Shown: positions 8,591 to 17,750 of the stretch, one piece after another
Layout of the letters: each line of letters opens with the position of its first letter
How positions within the stretch are numbered: position 1 is the stretch's first letter
NCBI GenBank assembly: GCA_024763035.1
Contig: JANTGG010000006.1
Span: forward strand, 1-58,125
Source: Desulfocapsa sp.
GTDB taxonomy: Bacteria > Desulfobacterota > Desulfobulbia > Desulfobulbales > Desulfocapsaceae
DNA length: 58,125 nucleotides
Direction of reading: 5' to 3'
Notes under the pieces: model-generated
Seen by the model: only the letters and a program-made list of their open reading frames with translations
The model's database searches: none
What the model was told of the DNA's origin: nothing
Position numbers and translations under genes: made by a program

Positions 8591-9274
8591 ATGACGAATT
8601 ACCGTTTCCCTCCTGTGTCCCCATGGGCAGTGCTTCTTTTTGGAATACTCTTTCTGCTCTCTTCCTGTACCGGCAGCGAACAGCGTCAGGAACTGAATAT
8701 CCTGTGTCTTGGTGATTCCATTACCCACGGATTCAAACTCCCTGATCCCGCCCAGGAGAGCTTTCCATCGCGTATGGAGGAGCATTCGCAAGGGCTGTGG
8801 CATGTGCAGAATCTTGGTGTAAACGGGGCAACGGTACTGAGTAAAGGAGATATCCCGATAATCAACCAGGACGCATACCGGATTGCCATGCATTCCAGTC
8901 CAGATGTGGTGGTTCTGATGCTGGGGACAAATGACACGAAAAACAATAATTGGAGATATATTTCTGACTTTCTGGAAGACTACAGACGCATTGTAGATTC
9001 TCTGCAGCACCTTGCGTCTCGACCAAGGGTGATAGTCTGTACCATACCACCGATATTTCTGTCTCCTAACAGTGTGTTGGATGTTGAGCATGTGACTCAG
9101 GTAAACAGAATGATTCGTAGTGTCGCCGCTGAGAGTGGTGCAGAGTTCCTCAATGTTCATCAGATGCTTGCCGGAAAATCGAATCTCTTTATTGACGGGA
9201 TTCACCCAAATGCTTTGGGGGCAGTGGAACTGGCCGGTATCATATATTCTAAAATACTCCAGGTAATAGAGTGA
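8591..9274 (+). CDS. SGNH/GDSL-hydrolase lipoprotein
   Basis: A lipoprotein signal with lipobox LLSSC is followed by the SGNH-hydrolase blocks: CLGDSITHG (nucleophile Ser), GTND (block III) and DGIHPN (block V with the catalytic Asp-x2-His). Such enzymes are esterases or acetyl-esterases/transferases acting in the periplasm. The ATG at 8591 avoids overlap with galE; an in-frame ATG at 8573 is an alternative. It opens the O-acetylation block, so acting on polysaccharide O-acetyl groups is likely but inferred. Confidence 0.85.
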   Translation: MTNYRFPPVSPWAVLLFGILFLLSSCTGSEQRQELNILCLGDSITHGFKLPDPAQESFPSRMEEHSQGLWHVQNLGVNGATVLSKGDIPIINQDAYRIAMHSSPDVVVLMLGTNDTKNNNWRYISDFLEDYRRIVDSLQHLASRPRVIVCTIPPIFLSPNSVLDVEHVTQVNRMIRSVAAESGAEFLNVHQMLAGKSNLFIDGIHPNALGAVELAGIIYSKILQVIE

Positions 9275-9281
9275 TAACGAT

Positions 9282-11366
9282 ATGAAAAATGCAGCAAAAA
9301 TTATTGAAAAGAGATTCTTTTTCCTCATTCTTTTATCACTGTTTCTTTTTTCCTGTACAAATTCCTCGGGAACTCCGGAACCCATTGAGAATTTGACCAA
9401 TGCTCACACCCGGGTGGTCTGGGTGCAGGAGCAGGGGAAGGGTGCCGATTCTTTTGCCTTTGGCGAAAATTTTAAACTGATGGGCTATGATTCCCGTGAT
9501 GGAAAAAAAGAGCGTCCTCTTTTGAAAGAGGTGCAAAATTTCTACAAACCCATACTTACCCCGGATGGGGAGCAGGTTGTGGTCAGCAGCCGTTCCCGCC
9601 ATGAGATCTATCTGGTAGATTTTCAAAAAGGAAAGAAGAAAACCCTTGGTAAAGGTGTGGCAGTTGAGGTCTGGGATGATCCTGAAACCGGAGTGACCTG
9701 GGTCTATGCCCTTGCAGGTGATGGTCCCGAAAACCAGTATTTTACCACACATCCACTTATTCGTTTTCCTCTGAACAATCCCAAAAAGCGTGAAGATGTG
9801 TGGAGCAAAAGCCATCTCTCCTGGAGTAACTTTGATCTTTCACGTGACGGAAAGTTTGCAGGAGGCTTGTTCCCATGGCCGGCGTCTGGCATCCTTATCT
9901 TTCAGGAAAACACCTGGAAAAAATACGGACAGGGCTGCTGGACAGCACTCAGTCCTGATAATAGTGCCATTCTCTGGACATTTGATGGTCTGCATCGCAA
10001 CCTGAATTTCGTCAATCCTTTTAGCTCTGAGGTCTGGACAACCAGTATTAATAAGGCAGAGGGAATAAACGGTTATGAGGTATATCATCCAAGGTGGAGT
10101 AATCATGTTCGATTTCTCACCATGACAGGTCCATACGTGGAAGGGGAAGGTGGTAATAAGATTACCGGTGGCGGGCAGAAGGTTGAAATCTATGTGGGAC
10201 GGTTCAGTCAGGATTTGAAACAGGTTGAACAGTGGTACCAGGTGACCCATAATGATCGTGCCGATTTTTTTCCCGATGTCTGGATTGCAGGGGGGCGGGA
10301 GTCAAATTTTGGCGATCAGGATTTAGTAAAGTCTGCCCGGATACAGGAAAAAGATCTTGAATGGCCTGTAAATAGGGACTCCCTGTTATTTCTCTGGCAA
10401 GATGTTCTGGCTGAAAACAAAAGTGGTGATGCCGGTCTTCTTGGTTTCAGACAGTTTACGGTCAGTCCGGTTCAGCGTGCCCATTATAATCGTTTTCTGG
10501 AGATGGATCTCAATCATGGCGGGTTCATAGCAGCACCTCTGGATGACAAAACTGCAGCTGCTGTCCGCAAAAGTGGAGGCGCAGGTATAGAATTTTTGTA
10601 TACTCCGCTATCGGTTGCAGACGATGCTGAGGGTGTTGTTCTGAAATTTGGCGATATTGCTGCCGGTGTTGTCCTTGAAGTGGCTCAGACAGGTGAAGAA
10701 ATTGCTGTTAGCGTAGTAAACGGTGAAAAAACAGTTGGCAAACTCCGTATGGAGTCCCTGCTGCATGCCGGACGTCCCGAACATTTTTATCTCTCTTTGC
10801 ATGACAAAAAACTGCAGCTCCATGTAAACGGCATTCTGGTAAAAGAAGTTACCCTGACACAAGATATAATCCCTCTGCTGAAGGATCCGCAGCTTACTTT
10901 TGGAAATATTTCTGCAAATGAAAATGGTCTTGATGCTGCCATCTCCCATGTGGCACTGTACGCAGAATCTGCCCCTCAGAAAAGTATAACTGAAAACGCT
11001 CAGCTGGTGACCGGTGAACTTGAGGCAAGAAAAGAGATAGAATCTCTCACAGTTACGGGAACACTCATCGAAACTTCAAATGTTCCGGCACCTGACAGTC
11101 TGGGGGCGTATACACGGGCTCTTGTTGTAAATCGTTACAAGATAGAAGACATCAAAAATGGAACTTACCCTGAAAATGAGATTCTTGTCGCCCAGTGGGC
11201 TGTGATGGACAGAAAGATAATGCCGGAAACGAAATCTTATGAGGAAGGAAAACGACTCGAGCTGCAGGTGGAAAAATTTGATCTGCACCCTGAACTTGAA
11301 GGGGAACGTCTGATGATGGATATGTTTGATCCGGATCTTGAGTTGTATTATCAGATTCGCCCCTGA
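9282..11366 (+). CDS. Large lipoprotein with predicted beta-propeller and lectin-like domain
   Basis: This 694-residue protein has a lipoprotein signal (LFLFSC) and then a region of about 340 residues with repeated TPDGEQVVVSS and SRDGKFAGG type blades, as in TolB-like beta-propellers. Residues of about 400-570 resemble a concanavalin-A/LamG-like jelly roll, with phrases such as LHVNGILVKEV. I do not recognise a named family. It is 7 bases after the SGNH gene and 24 bases before the MBOAT gene, so it is probably a periplasmic polymer-binding or scaffolding part of the acetylation machinery. Domain calls are by eye only. Confidence 0.7.
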   Translation: MKNAAKIIEKRFFFLILLSLFLFSCTNSSGTPEPIENLTNAHTRVVWVQEQGKGADSFAFGENFKLMGYDSRDGKKERPLLKEVQNFYKPILTPDGEQVVVSSRSRHEIYLVDFQKGKKKTLGKGVAVEVWDDPETGVTWVYALAGDGPENQYFTTHPLIRFPLNNPKKREDVWSKSHLSWSNFDLSRDGKFAGGLFPWPASGILIFQENTWKKYGQGCWTALSPDNSAILWTFDGLHRNLNFVNPFSSEVWTTSINKAEGINGYEVYHPRWSNHVRFLTMTGPYVEGEGGNKITGGGQKVEIYVGRFSQDLKQVEQWYQVTHNDRADFFPDVWIAGGRESNFGDQDLVKSARIQEKDLEWPVNRDSLLFLWQDVLAENKSGDAGLLGFRQFTVSPVQRAHYNRFLEMDLNHGGFIAAPLDDKTAAAVRKSGGAGIEFLYTPLSVADDAEGVVLKFGDIAAGVVLEVAQTGEEIAVSVVNGEKTVGKLRMESLLHAGRPEHFYLSLHDKKLQLHVNGILVKEVTLTQDIIPLLKDPQLTFGNISANENGLDAAISHVALYAESAPQKSITENAQLVTGELEARKEIESLTVTGTLIETSNVPAPDSLGAYTRALVVNRYKIEDIKNGTYPENEILVAQWAVMDRKIMPETKSYEEGKRLELQVEKFDLHPELEGERLMMDMFDPDLELYYQIRP

Positions 11367-11390
11367 TCTCTATACGGATACTTCTGAATA

Positions 11391-12809
11391 ATGGTTTTCT
11401 CTTCACATCTCTTTCTCTTCCTCTTCCTGCCGTTGAGTCTGGGTGGATACTATCTGATGCCTGTAAGGGGCAGGAATCTCGTTCTCACGCTGTTCAGTTA
11501 TCTCTTTTACGGATGGTCTAATCCGCTGTTCACGCTGCTGATGTTCTTTTCCACCCTTGTGGATTATATCTGCGGATGGGTTATCGGCACAGCAAGTCCC
11601 ATACAGAAGGCGGGGAAAAGAAAGGCTGCCCTGGCACTCTCCATTGTCACTAATCTTTCTTTGCTTGGCATCTTCAAATATTCCCACTTTGCCCTGGAAA
11701 ATTACAACATGCTGCTTTCTGCAGCCGGCGTGGAAAACATGGGGATAGAGCCTGGATTCCAGTTTATCCTGCCCCTGGGGATAAGTTTTTACACCTTTCA
11801 GTCTATGAGTTATTCCATCGATGTGTATCGTGGAGAGGCAGGTTTTAAAAAGAATTTTATTGATTTCGCCTGCTATGTGTCCATGTTTCCACAGCTTGTC
11901 GCAGGGCCTATTATTCGATTTCAGGAAGTTGCCAATCAACTGGCTCAGCGAACCCATACGGTTGAAAAGTTTTCCAGAGGAGTGGTCTTTTTCTCCCTTG
12001 GAATGGCCAAAAAAGTGCTCCTGGCAAACGGCTGCGGTAAAATAGCCGATGTTGCCTTTGCCGCAGGCAGCCTGCACTGCTTTGATGCGTGGTATGGGGC
12101 TCTTGCCTATTCATTCCAGATCTATTTTGATTTTTCAGGATATTCCGATATGGCTATTGGCTTGGGACTGATGTTTGGGTTTGTCTTTCCCAAAAACTTC
12201 AGCTCCCCCTATAAATCTGCATCCATTACAGAATTCTGGCGACGCTGGCATATCTCATTGTCTACCTGGCTTCGTGAATATCTGTACTTCCCCCTGGGCG
12301 GCAACAGAAAAGGGCGCAGCAGAACGGCACTCAATCTCCTGATTGTCATGTTTCTTGGAGGGCTCTGGCACGGAGCCTCCTGGAACTTTGTAATCTGGGG
12401 TCTTCTGCATGGCGGTATGCTGGGTTTTGAACGGAGTATGGGCAGACGATCCCTCTATTTTAAGTTCCGTCGTTCCATCCGCATCACAATGACATTTGTG
12501 CTGGTATTGATTGCCTGGGTTTTTTTCAGAGCAGAAACCCTGAAGTCAGCCCTTCATTATCTGGCATCAATGTTTGCGGTTGGAAGTGTTCCTGAAACAT
12601 CCTTGCTGGTTCAGGGGATACTCTATCAGCCTTTCTATCTTCTGGTTATGAGTACGGCAGCGATTGTTGTCTGGGCAGCACCGCAGAGCTGGGACTGGAG
12701 CAGGGAACTCACTGTGAAAAAAGGCCTTCTCACTGCACTGGTCATGGTTCTATCTGTTATGATGCTCACGTTGCAATCATATAATCCTTTTATTTACTTC
12801 AACTTTTAA
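11391..12809 (+). CDS. MBOAT-family O-acyltransferase (AlgI-like)
   Basis: This is a polytopic inner-membrane protein of 472 residues. It starts MVFSSHLFLFLFLPLSL, as AlgI-type proteins do, and carries the MBOAT signature FWRRWHISLSTWLREYLYFP. The predicted catalytic His is H327 in GGLWHGASWNF. AlgI passes acetyl groups across the inner membrane to periplasmic AlgJ/AlgX-type transferases, and two such genes follow directly. The 19-base gap to the next gene supports one operon. The acceptor polymer is unknown. Confidence 0.93.
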   Translation: MVFSSHLFLFLFLPLSLGGYYLMPVRGRNLVLTLFSYLFYGWSNPLFTLLMFFSTLVDYICGWVIGTASPIQKAGKRKAALALSIVTNLSLLGIFKYSHFALENYNMLLSAAGVENMGIEPGFQFILPLGISFYTFQSMSYSIDVYRGEAGFKKNFIDFACYVSMFPQLVAGPIIRFQEVANQLAQRTHTVEKFSRGVVFFSLGMAKKVLLANGCGKIADVAFAAGSLHCFDAWYGALAYSFQIYFDFSGYSDMAIGLGLMFGFVFPKNFSSPYKSASITEFWRRWHISLSTWLREYLYFPLGGNRKGRSRTALNLLIVMFLGGLWHGASWNFVIWGLLHGGMLGFERSMGRRSLYFKFRRSIRITMTFVLVLIAWVFFRAETLKSALHYLASMFAVGSVPETSLLVQGILYQPFYLLVMSTAAIVVWAAPQSWDWSRELTVKKGLLTALVMVLSVMMLTLQSYNPFIYFNF

Positions 12810-12828
12810 TGGTGTCAGAAAAACTGTT

Positions 12829-14481
12829 ATGGAACAAAAACTGACCCGCGAAGAACTGGCAGCACTGGAAGTTGGACAAACGGCGGTGTCTCGCCCCCTT
12901 GCCGTATCCCTGGTATGCTTCTTCCTGCTCCTTATCCTGGCTGTTCCTGCTTTTCAGCTTGTAACAGATTCCAGGCATCCGGCAGGTGTCCCGTTATACG
13001 ATTCGTTTACAAGTCTGTTGAACAGCAAATACTCAGAAACGGATACTCTCTGGCAGCGAAATACACAACTCCTTGCCGGGATGGACAGCTTTGAAAAAGA
13101 AGTAGAGGAAAACAGTTTCCTGCGTGACTGGATGCTGGTTCCCGGGCAACGTCTGCTGCTGGGCCTTGGGGCAGGGAATGAAAAAGTGTATCCCGGCAAA
13201 GATGGCTGGCTCTTTTATCGACCTGATATGGATTATCTCATGGGACCCGGATTTCTTGATCCTGACATACTCATAAAGAGAAGGGGAGAAGGAGCCCTAT
13301 GGGACAATGGCATACAGCCCGATCCTCTACAGGCTATCACCTCCTTTCACAGACAACTGCAGAAGAGAGGCATAAGCCTTGTGCTAATGCCGACTCCCAT
13401 TAAAGCATCATTGCATCCTGACTATTTTGTCGCGGGAATATATACTGGTATCCTGCAGAACAGATCATGGACTGAGTTTCTGATGCAGCTGAAAAAAGCT
13501 GGTATTCCTGTTTTTGATCCTGCTCCCATACTGTCCAGGTATGCCAATGAAGCTGATACCCCAGCCTTTCTCAAGACAGACACCCATTGGCGGGCAGCAG
13601 CCATGGAAGCCGTTGCCGGAGAACTGGCATTCTACCTGCGGCAGAAATTTTCTTTTGAGCCTTCCGGTATAGGGCTGCAGCGCCTGGAAAAACAGGTGCT
13701 GAACACTGGTGATATCGATGATATGCTGCTTCTTCCCGCTGTTCTTTCACCTTTTGCACCACAGTCCGAGACGATCCATCCGGTGGTAAGCAGTGCTAAT
13801 GAGCTGTGGCAGCCCTCTGCGGATGCTGATATTCTTCTCCTTGGAGATTCTTTTGCAAATATATTTTCCCTTGCAGGAATGGGCTGGGGGGAGAGTGCCG
13901 GGCTGGCTGAACAGCTCAGCTATTTCCTTGATCGCAATCTTGATGTGCTGCTGCAAAATGATGCAGGCTCTTATGCCACCCGGGAAATGCTTGCTGCCGA
14001 ACTCTTACGAGGTCGTGACCGGCTGGAGAATAAAAAAATTGTTGTCTGGCAGTTTGCTGCCCGCGAGCTTGCCTCCGGAAACTGGAAGATCATTCCCATG
14101 AAACTGCAGGCAGCGGTCAGGAGTGATTTTTTTGTGCCGTCGGCAAATGAAAAAAGAAAAGTAAGTGCTATTGTATCTGCTGTTTCCAGGTCTCCAATGC
14201 CTGGCACTGTTCCCTACAAGGATAATATTGTAACATTGCATCTGGTTGATATGAAAGATCTGGAAACCGGAGAGGAACTGGGACAGTCCCTGGTTTACGG
14301 TTGGGGGATGGAAGACAATGTGTTGACAGATCTTGCCCGCCTGAGGGTTGGAGAACATATAGAAATGAGCTGTGTTGACTGGGATGCAGTACAGATGAAA
14401 TATTCCAGTTATCGACGCAGTTCTCTGGATGATGAGATGTTGGAACTTGAACTGCCTGTTTGGGGAGAATTACTACGATGA
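12829..14481 (+). CDS. AlgJ/AlgX-like O-acetyltransferase, first copy
   Basis: This 550-residue protein has one N-terminal membrane anchor (about residues 24-44) and an SGNH-like periplasmic domain of the alginate O-acetylase type. Landmarks are YPGKDGWLF, the catalytic pair D251 and H253 in KTDTHW, and S341 in LLLGDSF. The region after about residue 430 is longer than in the second copy and reads like a small beta domain. It would take acetyl groups delivered by the MBOAT protein and place them on the polymer. Its stop codon overlaps the next start (ATGA), so translation is coupled. Confidence 0.85.
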   Translation: MEQKLTREELAALEVGQTAVSRPLAVSLVCFFLLLILAVPAFQLVTDSRHPAGVPLYDSFTSLLNSKYSETDTLWQRNTQLLAGMDSFEKEVEENSFLRDWMLVPGQRLLLGLGAGNEKVYPGKDGWLFYRPDMDYLMGPGFLDPDILIKRRGEGALWDNGIQPDPLQAITSFHRQLQKRGISLVLMPTPIKASLHPDYFVAGIYTGILQNRSWTEFLMQLKKAGIPVFDPAPILSRYANEADTPAFLKTDTHWRAAAMEAVAGELAFYLRQKFSFEPSGIGLQRLEKQVLNTGDIDDMLLLPAVLSPFAPQSETIHPVVSSANELWQPSADADILLLGDSFANIFSLAGMGWGESAGLAEQLSYFLDRNLDVLLQNDAGSYATREMLAAELLRGRDRLENKKIVVWQFAARELASGNWKIIPMKLQAAVRSDFFVPSANEKRKVSAIVSAVSRSPMPGTVPYKDNIVTLHLVDMKDLETGEELGQSLVYGWGMEDNVLTDLARLRVGEHIEMSCVDWDAVQMKYSSYRRSSLDDEMLELELPVWGELLR

Positions 14482-15500
14482 TACGTTATATGCTGATCTC
14501 AGCCATATGTACCTTTTTTTTCGCTGCTGTCCCTGTCGCCGCCGCAACTGTTCAGCAGCAGCTTGATGCCATTATTTCCACTGCCGATGCCAACGGGGTT
14601 ATCAGTGGCAAAGATGGATGGTTGTTTTTAAAAGAAGAGCTCGAACATATGGAGAGCCCTGTATTTTACGGGGAAGGGGTGAAAAAAACTTCAAAAGTTG
14701 CAAAGAAGCAATTTGCAGATCCCCTGCCGGCTATAGTTGATTTCAATAATCAGCTTCAGGAACATGGAATCGAACTTGTTTTTGTTCCCATTCCTCCAAA
14801 GGCTCTCCTTTATCCGGAGAAACTTCCCCTTGCACTGAATGATGAAAATGTTAGCCGGATACGAAAGAATTATCTGGATCTGTATACGGAACTCACACAG
14901 GCAGGAGTGAATGTACTCGATCTCTTCCCGGCGTATCAGGATGCGAGGAATGTGTCACAGCCCTATTGTCGGACAGATACCCATTTCTCCGGTGCTGGGA
15001 TCGATATTGCTGCCGATATGCTGGCATCGGTGATACGACAAAACTCTTGGTATGATGACGTTGCAAAACATACGTATGACATTTCGACACGCGAAATATC
15101 AATCACCGGCGATCTCACTGCCATGAAAAATTCTCCTGATTCCGAGACGCTGTCTCTGCAGTTTGTTACTGAGCACGGAACTGGAAAACCGGTGGCAGTC
15201 GATGGAAACAGCCCTGTACTGCTCCTTGGTGACAGTCATACACTGGTTTTTTCTGTGGGGGGAGACCTTCACAGCAGGGGAGCAGGGCTATTTGATATGC
15301 TGAGTGCCAGATTCTCTTTTCCTTTAGATCTTATAGGTGTCCGCGGGTCTGGAGCCACTCCCAGTCGAATTAAATTGTACCAGCGATCGAGAAAAGATCC
15401 CTCTTTTCTCAGTGGAAAAAAAACCGTCATCTGGTGTCTCAGTGCCAGGGAGTTGACAGGAAGTGGCGGATGGCGAAAAATACCAGTTGAAAAAAAGTGA
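14478..15500 (+). CDS. AlgJ/AlgX-like O-acetyltransferase, second copy
   Basis: A paralogue of the gene before it, 340 residues from the ATG at 14478, which overlaps the upstream stop as ATGA. A cleavable signal peptide (FFAAVPVAAA) makes it periplasmic rather than anchored. It has GKDGWLF near residue 41, D167 and H169 in RTDTHF, and LLLGDSHTLVF with the nucleophile Ser. It lacks the C-terminal extension of the first copy. Two unequal SGNH acetylases behind one MBOAT gene recall alginate AlgJ plus AlgX. Confidence 0.85.
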   Translation: MIRYMLISAICTFFFAAVPVAAATVQQQLDAIISTADANGVISGKDGWLFLKEELEHMESPVFYGEGVKKTSKVAKKQFADPLPAIVDFNNQLQEHGIELVFVPIPPKALLYPEKLPLALNDENVSRIRKNYLDLYTELTQAGVNVLDLFPAYQDARNVSQPYCRTDTHFSGAGIDIAADMLASVIRQNSWYDDVAKHTYDISTREISITGDLTAMKNSPDSETLSLQFVTEHGTGKPVAVDGNSPVLLLGDSHTLVFSVGGDLHSRGAGLFDMLSARFSFPLDLIGVRGSGATPSRIKLYQRSRKDPSFLSGKKTVIWCLSARELTGSGGWRKIPVEKK

Positions 15501-15550
15501 CAGCGTACTATTGTCAATTCCGTAATGGTATTGATACTTATTTTTTTATA

Positions 15551-15645
15551 ATTTCTATCAAAGCACAAGTAATCTGGATTGGATGTAGGAGCTCGCCCCC
15601 TGCAATTCCATTTTGCATTTATATGAGCTTCAGTGGTAATTATGA
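15551..15645. repeat. Family A element, copy A2 (internally deleted)
   Basis: This has GTAGGAGCTCGCCCC followed almost directly by the right flank ATTCCATTTTGCATTT, so most of the palindrome's centre and right arm is missing. The left flank (AATCTGGATTGGAT) matches the inverted right flank of A3. It occupies most of the 193-base gap before the Gly-rich protein gene. Confidence 0.7.
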
Positions 15646-15693
15646 ATTTTTTTTAAAAAACAGGAAACTTTTATACGGTAAAAGAGGTTTAAC

Positions 15694-16320
15694 ATGCGGC
15701 ACGGCAGATTGAACAGTTTGTTTTCATTGATCCTTATTTCAGCAATTGTACTGATTCCTCTTCATGTCTCTGTCTGTTTTGCAGAAACAACAACACTGGG
15801 CACTCAGTCTAAAAAGAAGGTCGTAAAGAGTGTTCCGGCAAAAGACAAAGGGAGCCACCCTGTTACACAAAGAACTGTAACAACCACCGAAGAAAATGCT
15901 GAATCTCCTGCCATGTCCACCGGTATGATGATTGGAATTGGTGCCGGTGCTGCCGTTGTACTGGGTGTGGCAATCGCTGCAGGTGGTGGGGGAGGAGGAA
16001 GTGATTCCAGTGGTTTTTCCACTGCCCCGCCCACCGCAGCCATGCTCACCGGTCGCTGGAATGCCAGTGGCGATCAACCCGGCAGCGGTCTTACCTACAC
16101 CGGTTTCTATACTTTCTATGCGGGAGGTTCACTTGGCTATGACTTGAATGTGAGTGACGGAGAGCACATGGTTGGAGGCGGCAGTTGGAATAGTAACGGC
16201 TATGAGCTGGTATTACAAACGGATCACGGTTCAACCTATGACGGTTCCTTTGTGCCCGGATTATATTCCACCATCACCCTTGGTTCCAATGTCGGCTGGG
16301 CGCTTGTCCTTACCCGCTGA
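15694..16320 (+). CDS. Secreted Gly-rich small protein of unknown function
   Basis: I do not recognise this 208-residue protein. It has a signal peptide (about residues 1-31, ending VCFA), a basic and Thr-rich stretch, and a hydrophobic segment MIGIGAGAAVVLGVAIAAGG with glycine-zipper spacing, then six glycines. The C-terminal 95 residues (TGRWNASG to the end) look like a small all-beta domain. An AGAGG site precedes the ATG. It is the last gene before a strong terminator and could be an envelope-inserted accessory of the acetylation or export machinery; that is a guess from position. Confidence 0.65.
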   Translation: MRHGRLNSLFSLILISAIVLIPLHVSVCFAETTTLGTQSKKKVVKSVPAKDKGSHPVTQRTVTTTEENAESPAMSTGMMIGIGAGAAVVLGVAIAAGGGGGGSDSSGFSTAPPTAAMLTGRWNASGDQPGSGLTYTGFYTFYAGGSLGYDLNVSDGEHMVGGGSWNSNGYELVLQTDHGSTYDGSFVPGLYSTITLGSNVGWALVLTR

Positions 16321-16352
16321 AGGCTTGCATGATCATTCAGGTGCAGAGTATG

Positions 16353-16390
16353 AAAAGTGGGGTGACAGACAGTGTCACCCCACTTTTTTT
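16353..16390. terminator. Strong intrinsic terminator
   Basis: A perfect 15-bp stem (AAAAGTGGGGTGACA with TGTCACCCCACTTTT) closes a 5-base loop GACAG and runs into T residues. The A-tract on the other arm could let it work on both strands. It ends the transcription unit that includes the acetylation genes. Confidence 0.9.
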
Positions 16391-16520
16391 GATTCCCGAA
16401 AATTATGGTGCATGATCGCAAAAAAACTCCCCCCTTTTGCCAAACTGCAGAGGAAACGATTCGGCAAACGACTGAAATTACCTGGTCAGTCTCTTATACG
16501 CTCGCCAAGATGTCTTTGAT

Positions 16521-16665
16521 AAGCACTAAAGCTCAGGTACATATAAAATGGAACTGTCGAAGCTCGCCCCTGAGAGCAATTTTCCAGGTCTGGCACCACC
16601 TTGAATCGCACGCAGGGGCAAGCTCCTGAATCTAATCCAGATTTACTGTGCTTTGATGCTAAACA
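16521..16665. repeat. Family A element, copy A3 (inverted orientation)
   Basis: Arms GAAGCTCGCCCCTG and CAGGGGCAAGCTCC flank a centre TTTTCCAGGTCTGGCACCAC. Both outer flanks match those of A1 and A2 in reverse complement, so the element is larger than the palindrome (about 145 bases). It lies in the 431-base gap between the terminator and the flippase-like gene, which otherwise shows no gene. Confidence 0.8.
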
Positions 16666-16751
16666 ATTTGAATAAAGAGTTCAGTCACGTCCATCCGGTT
16701 TTTTCTGCAGTTTTTATTTACGCAGAGTTCCCTCTCCTGTATCATTGATCC

Positions 16752-17747
16752 ATGAAACGAATCACCACAATACTGCGTTTGTTTATCACCGGACTTCTGC
16801 TCCTGTATGTTCTGCAGAAGGCTGGGGTTTTTGATGCAGGCAGACGGTCAGCACTCTTTGAAATGATCATTTCTGTGAGTCTGCCCTTACTGCTTACTTC
16901 CTTTGGCGTATCCCTGCTGTTGAATCTGTCCAGTGCCTACAAGTGGTATCTGCTCCTTCGCTCCAAAAATCTGGATGTGAGCTTCTTTACCAGTTGGAGC
17001 CTCTATATGGTGGGCATTTTTTTCAGCCTGCTGCTGCCGACCAGTATGGGGGGTGATCTTATTCGTCTGCATGAGCTTGGAAAAATAACCGGAAAGCGAG
17101 CAGAAGCGGCTGCTTCGGTTTTTGTGGAACGGTTTTCAGGCATGATTGTTCTTTTCTTTCTGACATTTATTGCCGTTCTCATGCAAAGGCAGCTGCTCTC
17201 TGTATCCTGGATGGTGTTGAGTCTGCTCTTTGCCATTGCTGCAAGTGTCGGGATTGTGTGGGTTATTATAGATGATCGTCCCTATCGTTTTGTCACCTCT
17301 TTTTTGCAGAACCGTTTTTCCTTTCTCACGAGGATCGTATCTAAAATTGACAGTCTGCATGGTGCCATTGCTGCCTATAAAGATAATCGCAGTGCCCTGG
17401 TCATTGCTCTGCTCAATACATTCCTCTTCTATCTGCTTGCCGTGGTAAATGTATATGTCACAGCCTCTGCCTTTAACACGAATGTTGAGTTCCTTCCATT
17501 GCTGACGGCAGTTCCATTGGTTATGTTTATTATGAATCTGCCAATCTCCATCGGTGGAATCGGACTTATGGAATTTGCCTTTGTCTTTATCTTTGAGATG
17601 TCCGGATACAGCAGCGAACTTGCACTTTCCACCGCACTTTTGATGCGGTTTAAATCATTTGTTGATGCTGGAATGGGTGGTATATTGTACTCAATGATTT
17701 CCGGGAAAACCGGAAAGACTGGCACTGAGAACAGAGTTGAGGATTAG
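16752..17747 (+). CDS. Flippase-like/LPG-synthase TM-domain membrane protein
   Basis: This 331-residue polytopic protein is of the lysylphosphatidylglycerol synthase transmembrane (UPF0104/AglD-like) family. It has the motif LLPTSMGGDLIR, followed by a conserved VFVERFSG stretch and ISIGGIGLMEFAF near the end. Members lacking the soluble aminoacyl-transfer domain, like this one, are thought to move lipids or lipid-linked sugars or to assist glycosyltransfer. It heads the unit containing the tripartite exporter, whose first gene follows after 3 bases. Confidence 0.85.
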   Translation: MKRITTILRLFITGLLLLYVLQKAGVFDAGRRSALFEMIISVSLPLLLTSFGVSLLLNLSSAYKWYLLLRSKNLDVSFFTSWSLYMVGIFFSLLLPTSMGGDLIRLHELGKITGKRAEAAASVFVERFSGMIVLFFLTFIAVLMQRQLLSVSWMVLSLLFAIAASVGIVWVIIDDRPYRFVTSFLQNRFSFLTRIVSKIDSLHGAIAAYKDNRSALVIALLNTFLFYLLAVVNVYVTASAFNTNVEFLPLLTAVPLVMFIMNLPISIGGIGLMEFAFVFIFEMSGYSSELALSTALLMRFKSFVDAGMGGILYSMISGKTGKTGTENRVED

Positions 17748-17750
17748 AGT

